Source of the DNA: Tubulanus polymorphus | Lineage: Eukaryota; Nemertea; Palaeonemertea; Tubulaniformes; Tubulanidae | NCBI RefSeq assembly: GCF_964204645.1 | Contig: NC_134027.1 | Span: 23,858,485 to 23,922,484, forward strand | Direction of reading: 5' to 3' | Length of the DNA: 64,000 nucleotides | Shown: in pieces, positions 1 to 11,751 of the stretch | How positions within the stretch are numbered: position 1 is the stretch's first letter | How the letters are laid out: each line of letters opens with the position of its first letter | Program-made: the position numbers and the translations under genes | Notes under the pieces: generated by a model | What the model was told of the DNA's origin: nothing | Database searches by the model: none | The model's input: the letters and a program-made list of their open reading frames with translations, nothing else

Positions 1-340
1 ACCCACACAACTGTGGAACTATATCCAGAGTGAAATTAAACCCACACAACCATGGAACTGGATCCAGAGTGAAATTAAATCCACACAACTGTGGAAATGG
101 ATCCAGACTGAAATTAAACCCACAAAACTGTGGAACTGGATCCAGAGTGAAATTAAATCCACACAACTGTGGAACTGGATCCAGAGTCAAATTAAACCCA
201 CACAACTGTGGAACTGTATCCAGAGTCAAATTAAACCCGCAAAACTGTGGAACTGGATCCAGAGTCAAATTAGACCAACACAACTTTGAACTGGATCCTG
301 AGTCAAATTAAACACACAATTCTGGAACTGGATCCAGAGA
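1..340. repeat. 39-bp minisatellite array (left edge)
   Basis: About nine units of the 39-bp repeat (core GTGGAACTGGATCCAGAGT, then CAAATTAAACCCACACAACT), running off the left end. Because 39 is a multiple of 3, it gives a false repetitive ORF. It lies in the dynein intron upstream of the first visible exon. Confidence 0.9.
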
Positions 341-452
341 TGAAGTGGACATTTGATATTTGCGCTATGAGTATTGAACTTTTTAAGTTAATTGAATTTT
401 GCTGATGGCTTCGATGAAACAAATCAATATGTATATATATATATATTCATAG

Positions 453-715
453 GGTGTTAGTTGGACGACGGTGAGGTATATGTTTGGCGAGATCCAATAT
501 GGCGGACGTGTTACCGACGACTACGACAAACGTCTGCTGAACACGTTCTGTAAAGTATGGTTCAGCGAGCAGATGTTCACTCCGGCGTTCTGCTTCTATA
601 AGGGTTACACGATTCCGAAATGCGCGAAACTGAACGAATATCTCGAATTCATCGCCACGCTGCAACAAACCGACACGCCGGAAGCGTTTGGGCTGCATCC
701 GAACGCCGATATTAC
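453..715 (+). CDS. DNAH5/DNAH8: DNAH5/8-type dynein heavy chain, coding exon (fourth from last)
   Basis: Begins after an AG at 451-452 with [13 protein letters not shown] and ends after HPNADIT, where AC|GTAAG splits the Thr codon. 263 bp. The acceptor follows an AT repeat and not a clean pyrimidine tract, so its exact position is slightly uncertain. The frame reads straight through with no in-frame stop. Confidence 0.92.
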
Positions 716-3700
716 GTAAGTGGTCACCCCCCCAACTGCTGTTGAGAGGCAAATCTGATGAGTTATGAAACGATAAGGAATGAATCAGTTTTGACTTGCA
801 AGTTAAATCAAACTCACCTGAATCTGGTTTATTCAAACTTAACTGTGAAAATTAATCCAGAGTTATTTAACTAATACAAATCAAATCAAACCCACACAAA
901 TGTGGAACTGGATCCAGAGTCAAATTGAACTCGCACAACTGTGAAACTGGATCTAATGTCAAATTAAACACACACAACTGTGGAACTGGATCCACTGTCA
1001 AATTGGACTCGCACAACTGCGGAACTGAGTCAAATCAAGCCCACACAATTGATCCAAATTCGAATTGAACTGGATACTGTGAAAATGGGCCTCGCACCTA
1101 GTTCCCAGTCATAAGTCGAATAATGATAATAAATTTAACTCGAGAACTAAAATATCACATTTCAATCATCTAACTCTGAGAATATTGCCGAATTTAAACG
1201 CACCGTACTAACGAACATTTCCGTGTTGTTTCAGCTATCAGACGAAAACATCGAAATCGATCCTCGACACGATCATGAACATCCAGCCGAAGGACAGCGG
1301 CGGCGGCGGCGGGGAAACCCGTGAGGTCATCGCGTATCGCATGTGCGACGACATGCTCGACAAGCTGCCGCAGGATTACGTGCCGTTCGAAGTTCAAGGT
1401 CGCCTGGTGAAAATGGGCGCGTTGCAACCGATGAACATTTTCCTGCGCCAGGAAATCGACCGCATGCAGAAAGTGTTGACGGCCGTGCGCACGACGTTGA
1501 CCGATCTGAAACTGGCGATCGACGGTACGATCATCATGAACGAGAATTTGAGAGACGCGCTCGATTGTATGTACGACGCTCGCATACCGAAACTGTGGGA
1601 GAAGGTGAGTAATCGGCGCAGGGGGGGGGGGGGGTAACTGGGACTGCATCTGAAATTTTGGGCTAATTAAGTATTTAAGAAACTGGGGTCGTATTTTGCG
1701 GCAAGAAGTTCTGGTCATATTAGCAACACTGAGGCTGTATCTGAAACTGGGGCGTATCAAGAATTTCGGGCCTATTAAGGATATAAGAAGCTTGGGCTAT
1801 ATGTGGGACATGAAACTGGGGCCACATAATCTAAGGCCGTATCAGAAACTGGGGCCAATTAAGGATATAGGAAACTGGGGTCATATTTTTTAGAAGAAAA
1901 TGAGAAACTGGGGCCGTATCAGAGATTTAGGCCAATTGAGGATATAGGAAACTGGGGTCATTTATGGGACGAGAAAATGAGGCCATATGAAAATCTGGGG
2001 CCACATAAGAAACTAGGCTAAACTATCTTCAAGGGCATAAAATCTATCCAGTTTTGAAGGGCAAATATTTGCTACTAGCTTCAATCCTCGGATTGATAGT
2101 GGCTGATAGAAAAAATACCGTAGAATTATTCGCAATATGGCTGAGATGAAATACTGATATCGAATTCAGACTATTTCGTGTTGTATTACATGTACTTGTG
2201 TAACACCGCTTGAAAAAATAACACTATGAAATCATGTACTGCATGCAAATGTAATCGAAGTATATTTCATTGATACCTATACTTGTATTACAATAAAAAC
2301 GCCATATGTTAGGATATTCTATATCTGCAAGGGTAGGTAACCTCTTGTTGGGTGCTAATCGAGGATTTTTGGAAGGGGAGGACGAAAATAATCACATGCC
2401 CTAAACTCAGGAGCGCGAGGCAGTATTGGCTGGTGGGTCTGCAGGAACTCCCCCAAAAATTATTGAAAATTTGGAGCAGGGAAGTAATTTCCCGGCATCT
2501 GAGGGCTTAAGCTTTCACTGATACAGTAGCGCCTGATTTCCCTTTGCTTGTCAAAAAATAGGAGCGGTCGGATCCACCTTGGCCCTCGGTAGATTGGCGC
2601 ATGTCTAGGAGGGATATTTAAATCAGGATCATTTTGAGTTCCAGAAACCAAATTTTGCCACTGAATGGTACACCAGAACATTTCAGGTTTGAGTGTAATC
2701 CAAATCAGGCCATTTCGATCAACTGTGAACTCGATTTTGAGAATTTGCGAATGCAAGTGTATAATCATAGCAGCAACTAGAACGATATCAGATTTCGCTT
2801 TTTCTATCCGGTGTTTAATGCACTTCTGAGAATAGGTGATTCAATTTTGATTGCAATGTAGATGGAATTGAACCAAGTAACATATACAAGTAGCATATTA
2901 TTATGCAAATTCAAAGCCTCTACAGGGGCACATCTAGGATATCTTTAAGTGGCAGGGCAACTATACATCTTAGTTGACACTGTGCAAGCACTGAAATCTG
3001 GAGGCGCTTCCCTCGATAATTTTGAAAACGTAGACTTATTTTAGTGGCTTTTGAGGCCATCATTGAAACTATAGATGTATTTATAAAAACGTATTTCAAA
3101 AATACGGCACCAGGAAAATAGGGCGTTGGGAAAACTTTTAGGGGAGGATGCTCTAATGTAGAATAAGATATAGTACAGATAAACTACAGTATAAGTGACC
3201 TGTCTAATCCAAGTTGAGAGGGGACGTTGGCCTCTTTTTATTGCGATGGTTTCCGGACAATCAGATGAGCACGAATCACATCATTTGACGTATTGTTAAA
3301 GCGAGGATAAACATGTGTCATCTGTTTTTCCACGGAATGAAACAATTGAATCGATTCTCATCCCAACTGTTCGCGCTGCTTTATTACGGTATGGATTTCT
3401 TATGCTTACGTTTTTTTTTTACGGTTCGTATTTTCGTAGATATCGTGGGATTCGAGTACGCTCGGATTTTGGTTCACCGAACTCATCGAACGCAACTCGC
3501 AGTTCAACACGTGGTGCTTCGAGGGGCGGCAGAACACGTTCTGGATGACCGGCTTCTTCAATCCGCAGGGATTCCTCACCGCGATGAGACAGGTTTGTGC
3601 ATGCGTGTCTTTTTTTCGGGTTATCAAGGTCGGAAAGCAGATGACGATCTATCGGGTTCAATGCACTGGCTTGCCTTCATTGAGGCGTCATATGTTATAT

Positions 3701-4619
3701 TATGTCCTCAATTAATAGAAAAAAAAAACAATCAAAAACTCGGTTCTGAATGAAAATACGCACTACGGATTAATAATAGAATCCAAAACGTCTTCATTAA
3801 TCAGTGTTATTTTGATGGATTAGAAATTCTTATTTCTCTTCTAAATGTGTACAAATTCAAAAAGGAGTTTTGATTTTTGGTGAATAAAAATTGGAATTTA
3901 TAGAAAATTCAAGTTCGTGGGAGGGTTGACATAGGTGTTCAAATTTCGATTAATTCAAATGAAAAATACAAATTCATCAAAGTTCAAAAGACAAGACATT
4001 GATGAAAATTTAGTTTTTAATTCTCTGTTACATTTTTACAAATCAAAAATAGGATGGAAAATACAAATTTCTGTTAATCAAAATTTATGAGACTTACTAG
4101 AAAAAGATGAAATTTGTGCTTTGACTTATAGGCTATAAGCGTTAATCAAGTTCACTATATTCCGCTACTAATTCATCAGTAAATTCAGTTGAGTTTGTAT
4201 CTAAAAAATGCCTACGTTTCGACTAATTGCAGGAAGTGACCCGCGCGCACAAAGGCTGGGCGTTGGACACCGTGGTCCTGCACAACGACGTCACCCGATA
4301 CTTGAAAGACGACATCACGCAACCGCCGCAAGAGGGCGTCTACGTCTACGGCTTGTTCCTGGAGGGCGCCGGCTGGGATCGACGCGGTTGCAAGCTCATC
4401 GAGCCGAAGCCGAAGGTGCTGTTCGAACCGTTGCCCGTCATTCACATCTACGCGATCAACAGCACGGGCGGCGCGGACCCGCGCATGTACCTGTGCCCGA
4501 TTTACAAAAAGCCGCGACGAACCGATCTGACGTACATCGCCGCCGTCGAGCTGAAAACCAATCAGATTCCGGATCATTGGGTTTTGCGCGGCGTCGCGTT
4601 ACTCTGCGATATCAAATAA
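453..4619 (+). CDS. DNAH5/DNAH8: Axonemal dynein heavy chain, DNAH5/DNAH8 type, C-terminal part (4 exons, 5' truncated by window)
   Basis: Motor subunit of the ciliary outer dynein arm, which hydrolyses ATP to slide axonemal microtubules. Joining 453-715, 1235-1604, 3440-3592 and 4233-4619 gives an open frame of 391 codons including the TAA, with GT donors and AG acceptors throughout. The product shows the conserved DNAH5/8 blocks [30 protein letters not shown], the Gly-run of [62 protein letters not shown] and the terminal [10 protein letters not shown]. These belong to the last part of the ring (AAA6 side) and the C-terminal domain. The ATP-binding AAA1-4 modules, stalk and tail lie outside the window to the left. 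All four exons are GC-richer than the introns. It faces the convergent FoxP gene. DNAH5 versus DNAH8 cannot be decided, since many invertebrates have a single pro-orthologue. Confidence 0.95.
716..1234 (+). other. Dynein intron with a short 39-bp minisatellite remnant
   Basis: Intron of 519 bp with a GTAAG donor and a TTTCAG acceptor. About 880-1060 holds four or five degenerate units of the same 39-bp repeat as 1-340 (CACAACTGTGGAACTGGATC core). No coding signal is seen. Confidence 0.8.
1235..1604 (+). CDS. DNAH5/DNAH8: DNAH5/8-type dynein heavy chain, coding exon (third from last)
   Basis: Starts [19 protein letters not shown] (its C completes the split Thr codon) and ends [14 protein letters not shown]. 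It contains the glycine-run signature of the DNAH5/8 group and the [15 protein letters not shown] helix. 370 bp. A run of about 13 G follows the donor by some 15 bases. Confidence 0.95.
1605..3439 (+). other. Dynein intron with a local tandem repeat
   Basis: Intron of 1,835 bp. About 1637-2015 is an irregular tandem repeat built on AAACTGGGGCC and AATTAAGGATATAGGAAACT. From 2020 to 3430 I see unique AT-rich sequence with no recognisable gene or element. Confidence 0.7.
3440..3592 (+). CDS. DNAH5/DNAH8: DNAH5/8-type dynein heavy chain, coding exon (second from last)
   Basis: 51 codons in phase 0, from [18 protein letters not shown] to [13 protein letters not shown], flanked by TTCGTAG and GTTTGT. 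It encodes the Wxxx[14 protein letters not shown] region near the dynein C-terminus. The donor GTTTGT is weaker than the others. Confidence 0.94.
4233..4619 (+). CDS. DNAH5/DNAH8: DNAH5/8-type dynein heavy chain, terminal coding exon
   Basis: Follows ATTGCAG and reads [20 protein letters not shown], then [30 protein letters not shown] and [15 protein letters not shown] before TAA. This matches the full end of DNAH5/8 proteins, so the gene is complete at its 3' end. No canonical AATAAA lies within about 120 bp after the stop; AATAAG at about 4742 is the nearest variant. Confidence 0.96.
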   Translation, partial: EVTRAHKGWALDTVVLHNDVTRYLKDDITQPPQEGVYVYGLFLEGAGWDRRGCKLIEPKPKVLFEPLPVIHIYAINSTGGADPRMYLCPIYKKPRRTDLTYIAAVELKTNQIPDHWVLRGVALLCDIK

Positions 4620-6889
4620 TCTGTGTATCGTTCATTTGTTACTTCGTATACTTCATATACAGCAGACCTTCCTATTTATGTTAAGTTTTCCACTCCTTTT
4701 CGAAGCTTTATCAACTTAATCAAAATTGTCAAAAAATTGACAATAAGGCACTAAAAATATCTGCGGCCGGTCGCTCGAAATTACGCGTTACTATGCTTAT
4801 CTGTTTATGCTTGGTCTCTTTAACTGCCGGGTATCTTTAACCAACTTTTGAGGAACTGCAGCTACTGGCCTGTATTTCTTCCATAGTCTATGCGATGAAA
4901 TGAGATCTTTTTATACCAATGGATATTTTTCGATCAGGATCGTTTGAAATCAATCTCGTTTACGCGAAATTCAGATCACGGCAAAATCATCTTTTTATCT
5001 CTAACATGAGCTGAATGGACCGTAAATTTGGACCTGTTTAGTACTGAATAGACCGTAAATTTGGATTCAGCTGTACGAATCTAATCAGTTATGAGTGAAA
5101 TCTCCTGATTGAAAAAGAAACTAATTAGATTAGATACATGGTATGTACTATTCAATCTAACTCAGAATTCCCGAACTGGACCATGGTCTGTACATGTAAC
5201 ACATTACATACACATCTCAGTCAAAATGATGTTTTACATCGGGACGCGCTGTCATTTTAATTACAATATTCATGAAGTCACTTTGTTGTTCCATGATAGC
5301 TGTGATAATATTTAGATTGCGAAAAACATGCTTTTGTGTTTACCAACGTTTGCCAACTCTGGGCCCCTTACACACTTATCTATTTGTATTCTATCCAAAC
5401 AAATAATTTTTTCGTCTGCTTTTCCGAACTTATTTGCACAGTAAAAAGTAATTATATCAGGTCTTTCGCCGCCGAAAGCCAAATATTTGTTATTAGTAAT
5501 TTTTTCATGTCTATTAATGAATTAATGCAGGTATCAGTGTCTGGACCTCACACCCCTTTACATCATGCAAACTTTCAGAGCTGCCAACTGTTCCTGATGT
5601 TCGGTATTTGTTGCTATTTCGTAATGAGAAATTTGATGCGCTCAGAAATAAGTCATCATCCACGCTTCACGTGTTAAGAACTTTACCCAAGACCAGTTTT
5701 GATTGAAAATAAACTAATTGACCTAAAAACACTTGATGCACGTTGAAAAAAGACATCACCCACGCTTCACGTGTGTTCAGAACTTCCCCTCGAGATGTTT
5801 TGAATTGGAAATGAACTTTTTGAACCATCAACACCAGATGTACTTTAAAAAAATGATCAATTTTAATCGAAAATTGACTACAAACATAATTACTAATATT
5901 ATAACAGTCATCACCTATTTTATGAACACATCTCTACTTACTACAGGGGTGAATGTCTTAAGAGGGGTGTGAGGTTCCAGGCTGCTGTGTATTCTTACCT
6001 GAATCATACTCATAGTTCCAGTCGGTTCAGTTTTTTTTGTTTACTTCACATACATGTACATATTCAACTAATACATTTTCGATTCCGTCCAGGTCTGCGC
6101 GAAATTGTTATTTTTTTGTCAGACTATATTGTTTATATAAGAAACGTGTTTTTGCAGATGATATAATATTGTAGATTTTTCATTCATTATTTGCTGAAAA
6201 TGTTCCGTCCGCTCTGGAGAGCCACTGATCATGCGATACTGTTGATTACATATACAATGTATGTTCAGTTTTCAATTAATTCGTATTTGTCAAAGCCTAG
6301 CTCGTTTCTGTGATAACAGTTGTACAATTTAAACAAGAGATATCCGGATAAACTGTATGATCATCATATCACTTTCCAGTTGTTAGTTTTTCTGGTAATG
6401 TTCTGGGTGCCTATGCAGATGAGGAACCACGAGGCGGGAGAAAGTGGTTGAAATGTGAAAAGAGTCCTCGTAGTTTGATTCCATATATCTATATAAGCCT
6501 ACCATTTAGTGAATCAAAAGTTTATTGCTTGGAATGCCCTCAGATGCAAGGAAAAGGACAAAACATCATATGCCGTGAAAATGCTGTAATCGATGCGAGG
6601 TCACTTGGAGCTACGAGCAATCATGATTGAGATGATTGCTTGTAGCAATCATGGTTGAGATGATTGCTCGTAGCTTGGAGCTATTTGAATATTCATCCAG
6701 TTCATGAGGATTGAAATCATTATCTTCGTAGTGACTGGATTTAAGATCAAAATTAAGATCCAGACTAAGAGGTTTGATGATGAATGATGGATACCTATGT
6801 GCACTGATTGGAGCTCTGGAAGTGCAATAAGTCGCTAGATCCTTGTAGCATGGACGTATAAACTAGTTTATGTGTGTGAATGCTTATAG
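4620..6889. other. Intergenic DNA with transposon relics and hairpins
   Basis: No coding signal is seen. About 4805-4880 is a fragment of the fold-back element also found at 11620-11751 (TCTTTAACCAACTTTTGAGG). About 5640-5860 carries two copies of a dispersed element with CACGCTTCACGTGT. At 6609-6675 a perfect 16-bp inverted repeat flanks a second smaller hairpin. Confidence 0.55.
6609..6675. repeat. Nested hairpin, 16-bp perfect arms
   Basis: AGCTACGAGCAATCAT at 6609-6624 is matched by its exact reverse complement at 6660-6675. Between them the same ATGATTGC/GCAATCAT words recur, so alternative stems can form. Confidence 0.75.
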
Positions 6890-9800
6890 TAAGAGATTCC
6901 TCTTTAGCTCATTGGGAGAGCTCAGATTGGGTGCAATAGGTCTCTGTCAGTCTTCCTACAGTCTTATAGAACAGTGATTCCTTTTTAGCTCAGTGGGGGA
7001 GCTCAGATTGGGTGCAATAGGTCTCTATCAGTCATCCTACAGTCTTATAGAACAGTGATTCCTCTTTAGCTCAGTGGGGGAGCTTAGATTGGGTGCAATA
7101 GGTCTATCAAGTCATCCCACAGTCTTATAGAACAGTGATTCCTCTTTAGCTCAGTGGGGGAGCTCAGATTTGGTGCAATAGGTCTCTATCAGTCATCCTA
7201 CAGTCTTATAGAACAGGGATTCCTCTTTAGCTCAGTGGGAGAGCTCAGATTTGGTGCAATAGGTCTATGGAGTCATCCTACAGTCTTATAGAACAGCGAT
7301 TCCTCTTTAGCTCAGTGGGGGCCTCAGATTGGGTGCAATAGGTCTATCAGTCATCCTACAGTCTTATAGAACAGCGATTCCTCTTTAGCTCAGTGGGGGC
7401 CTCAGATTGGGTGCAATAGGTCTATCAGTCATCCTACAGTCTTATAGAACAGTGATTCCTCTTTAGCTCAGTGGGAGAGCTCAGATTTGGTGCAATAGGT
7501 CTATCGAGTCATCCTACAGTCTTATAGAACAGAGATTCCTCTTTAGCTCAGTGGGAGAGCTCAGATTTGGTGCAATAGGTCTATCGAGTCATCCTACAGT
7601 CTTATAGAACAGTGATTCCTCTTTAGCTCAGTGGGGGAGCTCAGATTGGGTGCAATAGGTCTCTATCAGTCATCCTACAGTCTTATAGAACAGTGATTCC
7701 TCTTTAGCTCAGTGGGGGAGCTTAGATTGGGTGCAATAGGTCTATCAAGTCATCCCACAGTCTTATAGAACAGTGATTCCTCTTTAGCTCAGTGGGGGAG
7801 CTCAGATTTGGTGCAATAGGTCTCTATCAGTCATCCTACAGTCTTATAGAACAGGGATTCCTCTTTAGCTCAGTGGGAGAGCTCAGATTTGGTGCAATAG
7901 GTCTATGGAGTCATCCTACAGTCTTATAGAACAGCGATTCCTCTTTAGCTCAGTGGGGGCCTCAGATTGGGTGCAATAGGTCTATCAGTCATCCTACAGT
8001 CTTATAGAACAGCGATTCCTCTTTAGCTCAGTGGGGGCCTCAGATTGGGTGCAATAGGTCTATCAGTCATCCTACAGTCTTATAGAACAGTGATTCCTCT
8101 TTAGCTCAGTGGGAGAGCTCAGATTTGGTGCAATAGGTCTATCGAGTCATCCTACAGTCTTATAGAACAGAGATTCCTCTTTAGCTCAGTGGGAGAGCTC
8201 AGATTTGGTGCAATAGGTCTATCGAGTCATCCTACAGTCTTATAGAACAGTGATTCCTCTTTAGCTCAGTGGGGGAGCTCAGATTGGGTGCAATAGGTCT
8301 ATCAGTCATCCTACAGTATTATAGAACAGTGATTCCTCTTTAGCTCAGTGGGGGAGCTTAGATTGGGTGCAATAGGTCTATCAAGTCATCCTACAGTCTT
8401 ATAGAACAGTGATTCCTCTTTAGCTCAGTGGGGAGCTCAGATTGGGTGCAATAGGTCTATCGAGTCATCCTACAGTCTTATAGAACAGGGATTCCTCTTT
8501 AGCTCATTGGGAGAGCTCAGATTGGGTGCAATAGGTCTATCAGTCATCCTACAGTATTATAGAACAGTGATTCCTCTTTAGCTCAGTGGGAGAGCTCAGA
8601 TTGGGTGCAATAGGTCTATCAGTCATCCTACAGTCTTATAGAACAGTGATTCCTCTTTAGCTCAGTGGGGGAGCTTAGATTGGGTGCAATAGGTCTCTAT
8701 CAGTCATCCTACAGTCTTATAGAACAGGGATTCCTCTTTAGCTCAGTGGGAGAGCTTAGATTGGGTGCAATAGGTCTATCGAGTCATCCTACAGTCTTAT
8801 AGAACAGGGATTCCTCTTTAGCTCAGTGGGAGAGCTCAGATTGGGTGCAATAGGTCTATCGAGTCATCCTACAGTCTCATAGAACAGTGATTCCTCTTTA
8901 GCTCAGTGGGAGAGCTCAGATTGGGTGCAATAGGTCTCTATCAGTCACCCTCGTGTCTTATAGAACAGTGATTCCTCTTTAGCTCAGTGGGAGAGCTCAG
9001 ATTGGGTGCAATAGGTCTATCGAGTCATCCTACAGTCTTATAGAACAGGGATTCCTCTTTAGCTCAGTGGGAGAGCTCAGATTTGGTGCAATAGGTCTAT
9101 CGAGTCATCCTACAGTCTTATAGAACAGTGATTCCTCTTTAGCTCAGTGGGAGAGCTCAGATTGGGTGCAATAGGTCTATCGAGTCATCCTACAGTCTTA
9201 TAGAACAGTGATTCCTCTTTAGCTCAGTGGGGGAGCTCAGATTGGGTGCAATGTCTCCATCAGTCATCCTACAGTCTTATAGAACAGTGATTCCTCTTTA
9301 GCTCAGTGGGAGAGCTCAGATTGGGTGCAATAGGTCTATCGAGTCATCCTACAGTCTTATAGAACAGGGATTCCTCTTTAGCTCAGTGGGAGAGCTCAGA
9401 TTGGGTGCAATAGGTCTATCGAGTCATCCTACAGTCTCATAGAACAGTGATTCCTCTTTAGCTCAGTGGGAGAGCTCAGATTGGGTGCAATAGGTCTCTA
9501 TCAGTCACCCTCGTGTCTTATAGAACAGTGATTCCTCTTTAGCTCAGTGGGAGAGCTCAGATTGGGTGCAATAGGTCTATCGAGTCATCCTACAGTCTTA
9601 TAGAACAGGGATTCCTCTTTAGCTCAGTGGGAGAGCTCAGATTTGGTGCAATAGGTCTATCGAGTCATCCTACAGTCTTATAGAACAGTGATTCCTCTTT
9701 AGCTCAGTGGGAGAGCTCAGATTGGGTGCAATAGGTCTATCGAGTCATCCTACAGTCTTATAGAACAGTGATTCCTCTTTAGCTCAGTGGGGGAGCTCAG

Positions 9801-10015
9801 ATTGGGTGCAATGTCTCCATCAGTCATCCTACAGTCTTATAGAACAGTGATTCCTCTTTAGCTCAGTGGGAGAGCTCAGATTGGGTGCAATAGGTCTATC
9901 GAGTCATCCTACAGTCTTATAGAACAGTGATTCCTCTTTAGCTCAGTGGGGGAGCTCAGATTGGGTGCAATGTCTCCATCAGTCATCCTACAGTCTTATA
10001 GAACAGTGATTCCTC
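6890..10015. repeat. 80-bp satellite with tRNA-type A box, about 39 units
   Basis: Tandem array of about 3.1 kb. Each unit of roughly 80 bp contains CTCTTTAGCTCAGTGGGAG followed by AGCTCAGATTGGGTGCAATA and GTCATCCTACAGTCTTATAG. I count 39 copies of TTAGCTCA by eye. TAGCTCAGTGGG fits the RNA polymerase III A box (TRGCNNAGYNGG) exactly, and GCTC/GAGC can form a D-stem. The B-box region is degenerate, there is no matching 3' acceptor strand and no T4 terminator. The array looks like amplified tRNA 5'-half-like DNA and not a cluster of working tRNA genes. Higher-order periods of about 640 and 560 bp are visible. Confidence 0.9.
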
Positions 10016-10586
10016 TTACCGGGGCTCTAAACCGGGTTCACAAGGATCTATTAGCCATCCTAAATGCTATGGTATAAGTAATACCTCTTAAGTTCGGCAA
10101 ACTCAGAAGTAACTGCTATTACATATTTCGAAACAAATAATACGAATAACCACGACGTAACAGAGAAATAATTATTGCTATACCAATTTTATTTTATTCT
10201 TTAATTTACTTACAAGTTCTATTTCATGGATATGTACGTAATGTATGTAGTAATGGAGGAGACGGTTCTATACAACTAATGTTATTTCGAATATGAGATA
10301 ATAATGTTTGTTTGGTCCACTACACACAAAGTAATAATGATAATCAATAATTAATAATTAATAATAATCAATTTACAGTTACTCGGACATACACACGAAC
10401 ACGCAGAAGACCCTCTCGTTATTAACGGAGAGCGACAACGGATTATTACAATTGTTACAAAATAAATGAAATTCATACATACTAATAACTTACTACGATG
10501 GGAGAATTCAAATTTAGAACGTTTTCTCGTCGATGCTCTTCGCGACAAATTCACCCGCATGAAAAATGATTCTACATTCAACATTC

Positions 10587-10815
10587 CAGGCGCAGATCCA
10601 GGTTTTTTCCAGGAGGGGGTTCATAAAGAATGTTCAACCGCCGACTAAAATCTCTGAAAGGGGGCCTATACGGCATATTGTTTGGCCAAACATAAGATGA
10701 TATGGTAACAATTATGTAGTACCATTCACCCGCTTTGTCTTGAGTACATTCCTTCAAGATAAAGATATAAAATTTTGTTACGACCCCTGAACTCCCTCCC
10801 CTGGATCCGCGCCTG
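10587..10815. mobile_element. hAT-like MITE, 229 bp
   Basis: Ends CAGGCGCAGATCCAGG and CCTGGATCCGCGCCTG form 16-bp terminal inverted repeats with one mismatch. The CAGGNGCGGATCCAGG terminus is of the kind seen on hAT-superfamily non-autonomous elements. No coding capacity is present and I could not see a clear 8-bp target duplication. Confidence 0.65.
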
Positions 10816-11619
10816 CATACTAGAGTCCTACATATTCAGAATGGCAATTGGTATTATGCTCATAATGTTTACACCTCCGGGTTGCTGGTTCAAATTTTGA
10901 TTAAGCTAACCGTTTTGTAAGTTAAGTTAACCACGGTGTCCTGTTCCATGAAAAAGCTGAACTCCAATCAAGGACGGGGTTCCTTTTACTGGAAGACCAG
11001 TAACAGGGTATGGTCAATTCAATTGGAGAGCTCTGACAATTCTTCATTTAGTCAGTTTCGTCATGAATTGACTTTCAGGACGTGATCCTTTTAGAAACTG
11101 GACCCTCGTGGTCACTGTCAATCAATAACTTTTCTAATTCATGAACTTTTGACCCAAGGCCTGGTTTCATAGACTGAGAGTATCAAGGTATCCCTAAGGG
11201 TAAATCTTCAATCTGGGTGACAAAAACCATAGTAATAACGAGAAACCATGGTTATAACCCGACAAATTTTAAAATGTTCCCGAGGAAACCCACCTCAAAG
11301 GTTCAGAATTCAATCAACTTTCAAGCAACCAGTCCCTGGTTCGAAAAACCCGGAAATGTACGCACAAAACCCGAGGATCTAGTACCACAGCAGTTTTCTA
11401 ATATTCGATTCAACGTGTCGTATATATGCTTCATTATGAAGCCATGATTTTTTACTTGTTTTACCAAAAAATAAATACACTCTACAAAATCGTAGAAAAA
11501 CTCGAATACCTTTCGCAGATATCAAACCTATCATATAGGATCATTTTTCGTAATAAATTAGAAATTCGAAGCAGCGAATTTGCTTGTACCAACTTTAAAT
11601 TTCAAATACAAAACAGTCA

Positions 11620-11751
11620 GGGGCCAGTTGCCCAAAAGTTGGTTATAGTAAACCAGTGGATAGTTGACTTAGTAACAATTAAAAGTTCATTGTCACTAAT
11701 GGTACTTATCCGCTGGTTATCTTTAACCAACCTTTGGGCAACTGGTCCGGG
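11620..11751. mobile_element. Fold-back MITE (CCAGTTGCCCAAAAGTTGG ends)
   Basis: GGCCAGTTGCCCAAAAGTTG at the left and CAACCTTTGGGCAACTGGTC at the right are imperfect inverted repeats around AACCAGTGGATAGTTGAC / TTATCCGCTGGTTATC. Related sequence occurs at about 4805-4880, 33119-33240 and 63676-63775. Confidence 0.7.

Noticed and set aside
1194-1760. 188-residue ORF on the - strand
   Set aside because: Shadow of the dynein exon 1235-1604; the + frame matches DNAH5/8.
6890-10015. Cluster of functional tRNA genes
   Set aside because: A box and D-arm are intact, but T-arm, acceptor pairing and Pol III terminator are missing in every unit I read.
6890-10015. CRISPR-like array
   Set aside because: Units are contiguous without unique spacers, in an animal genome.
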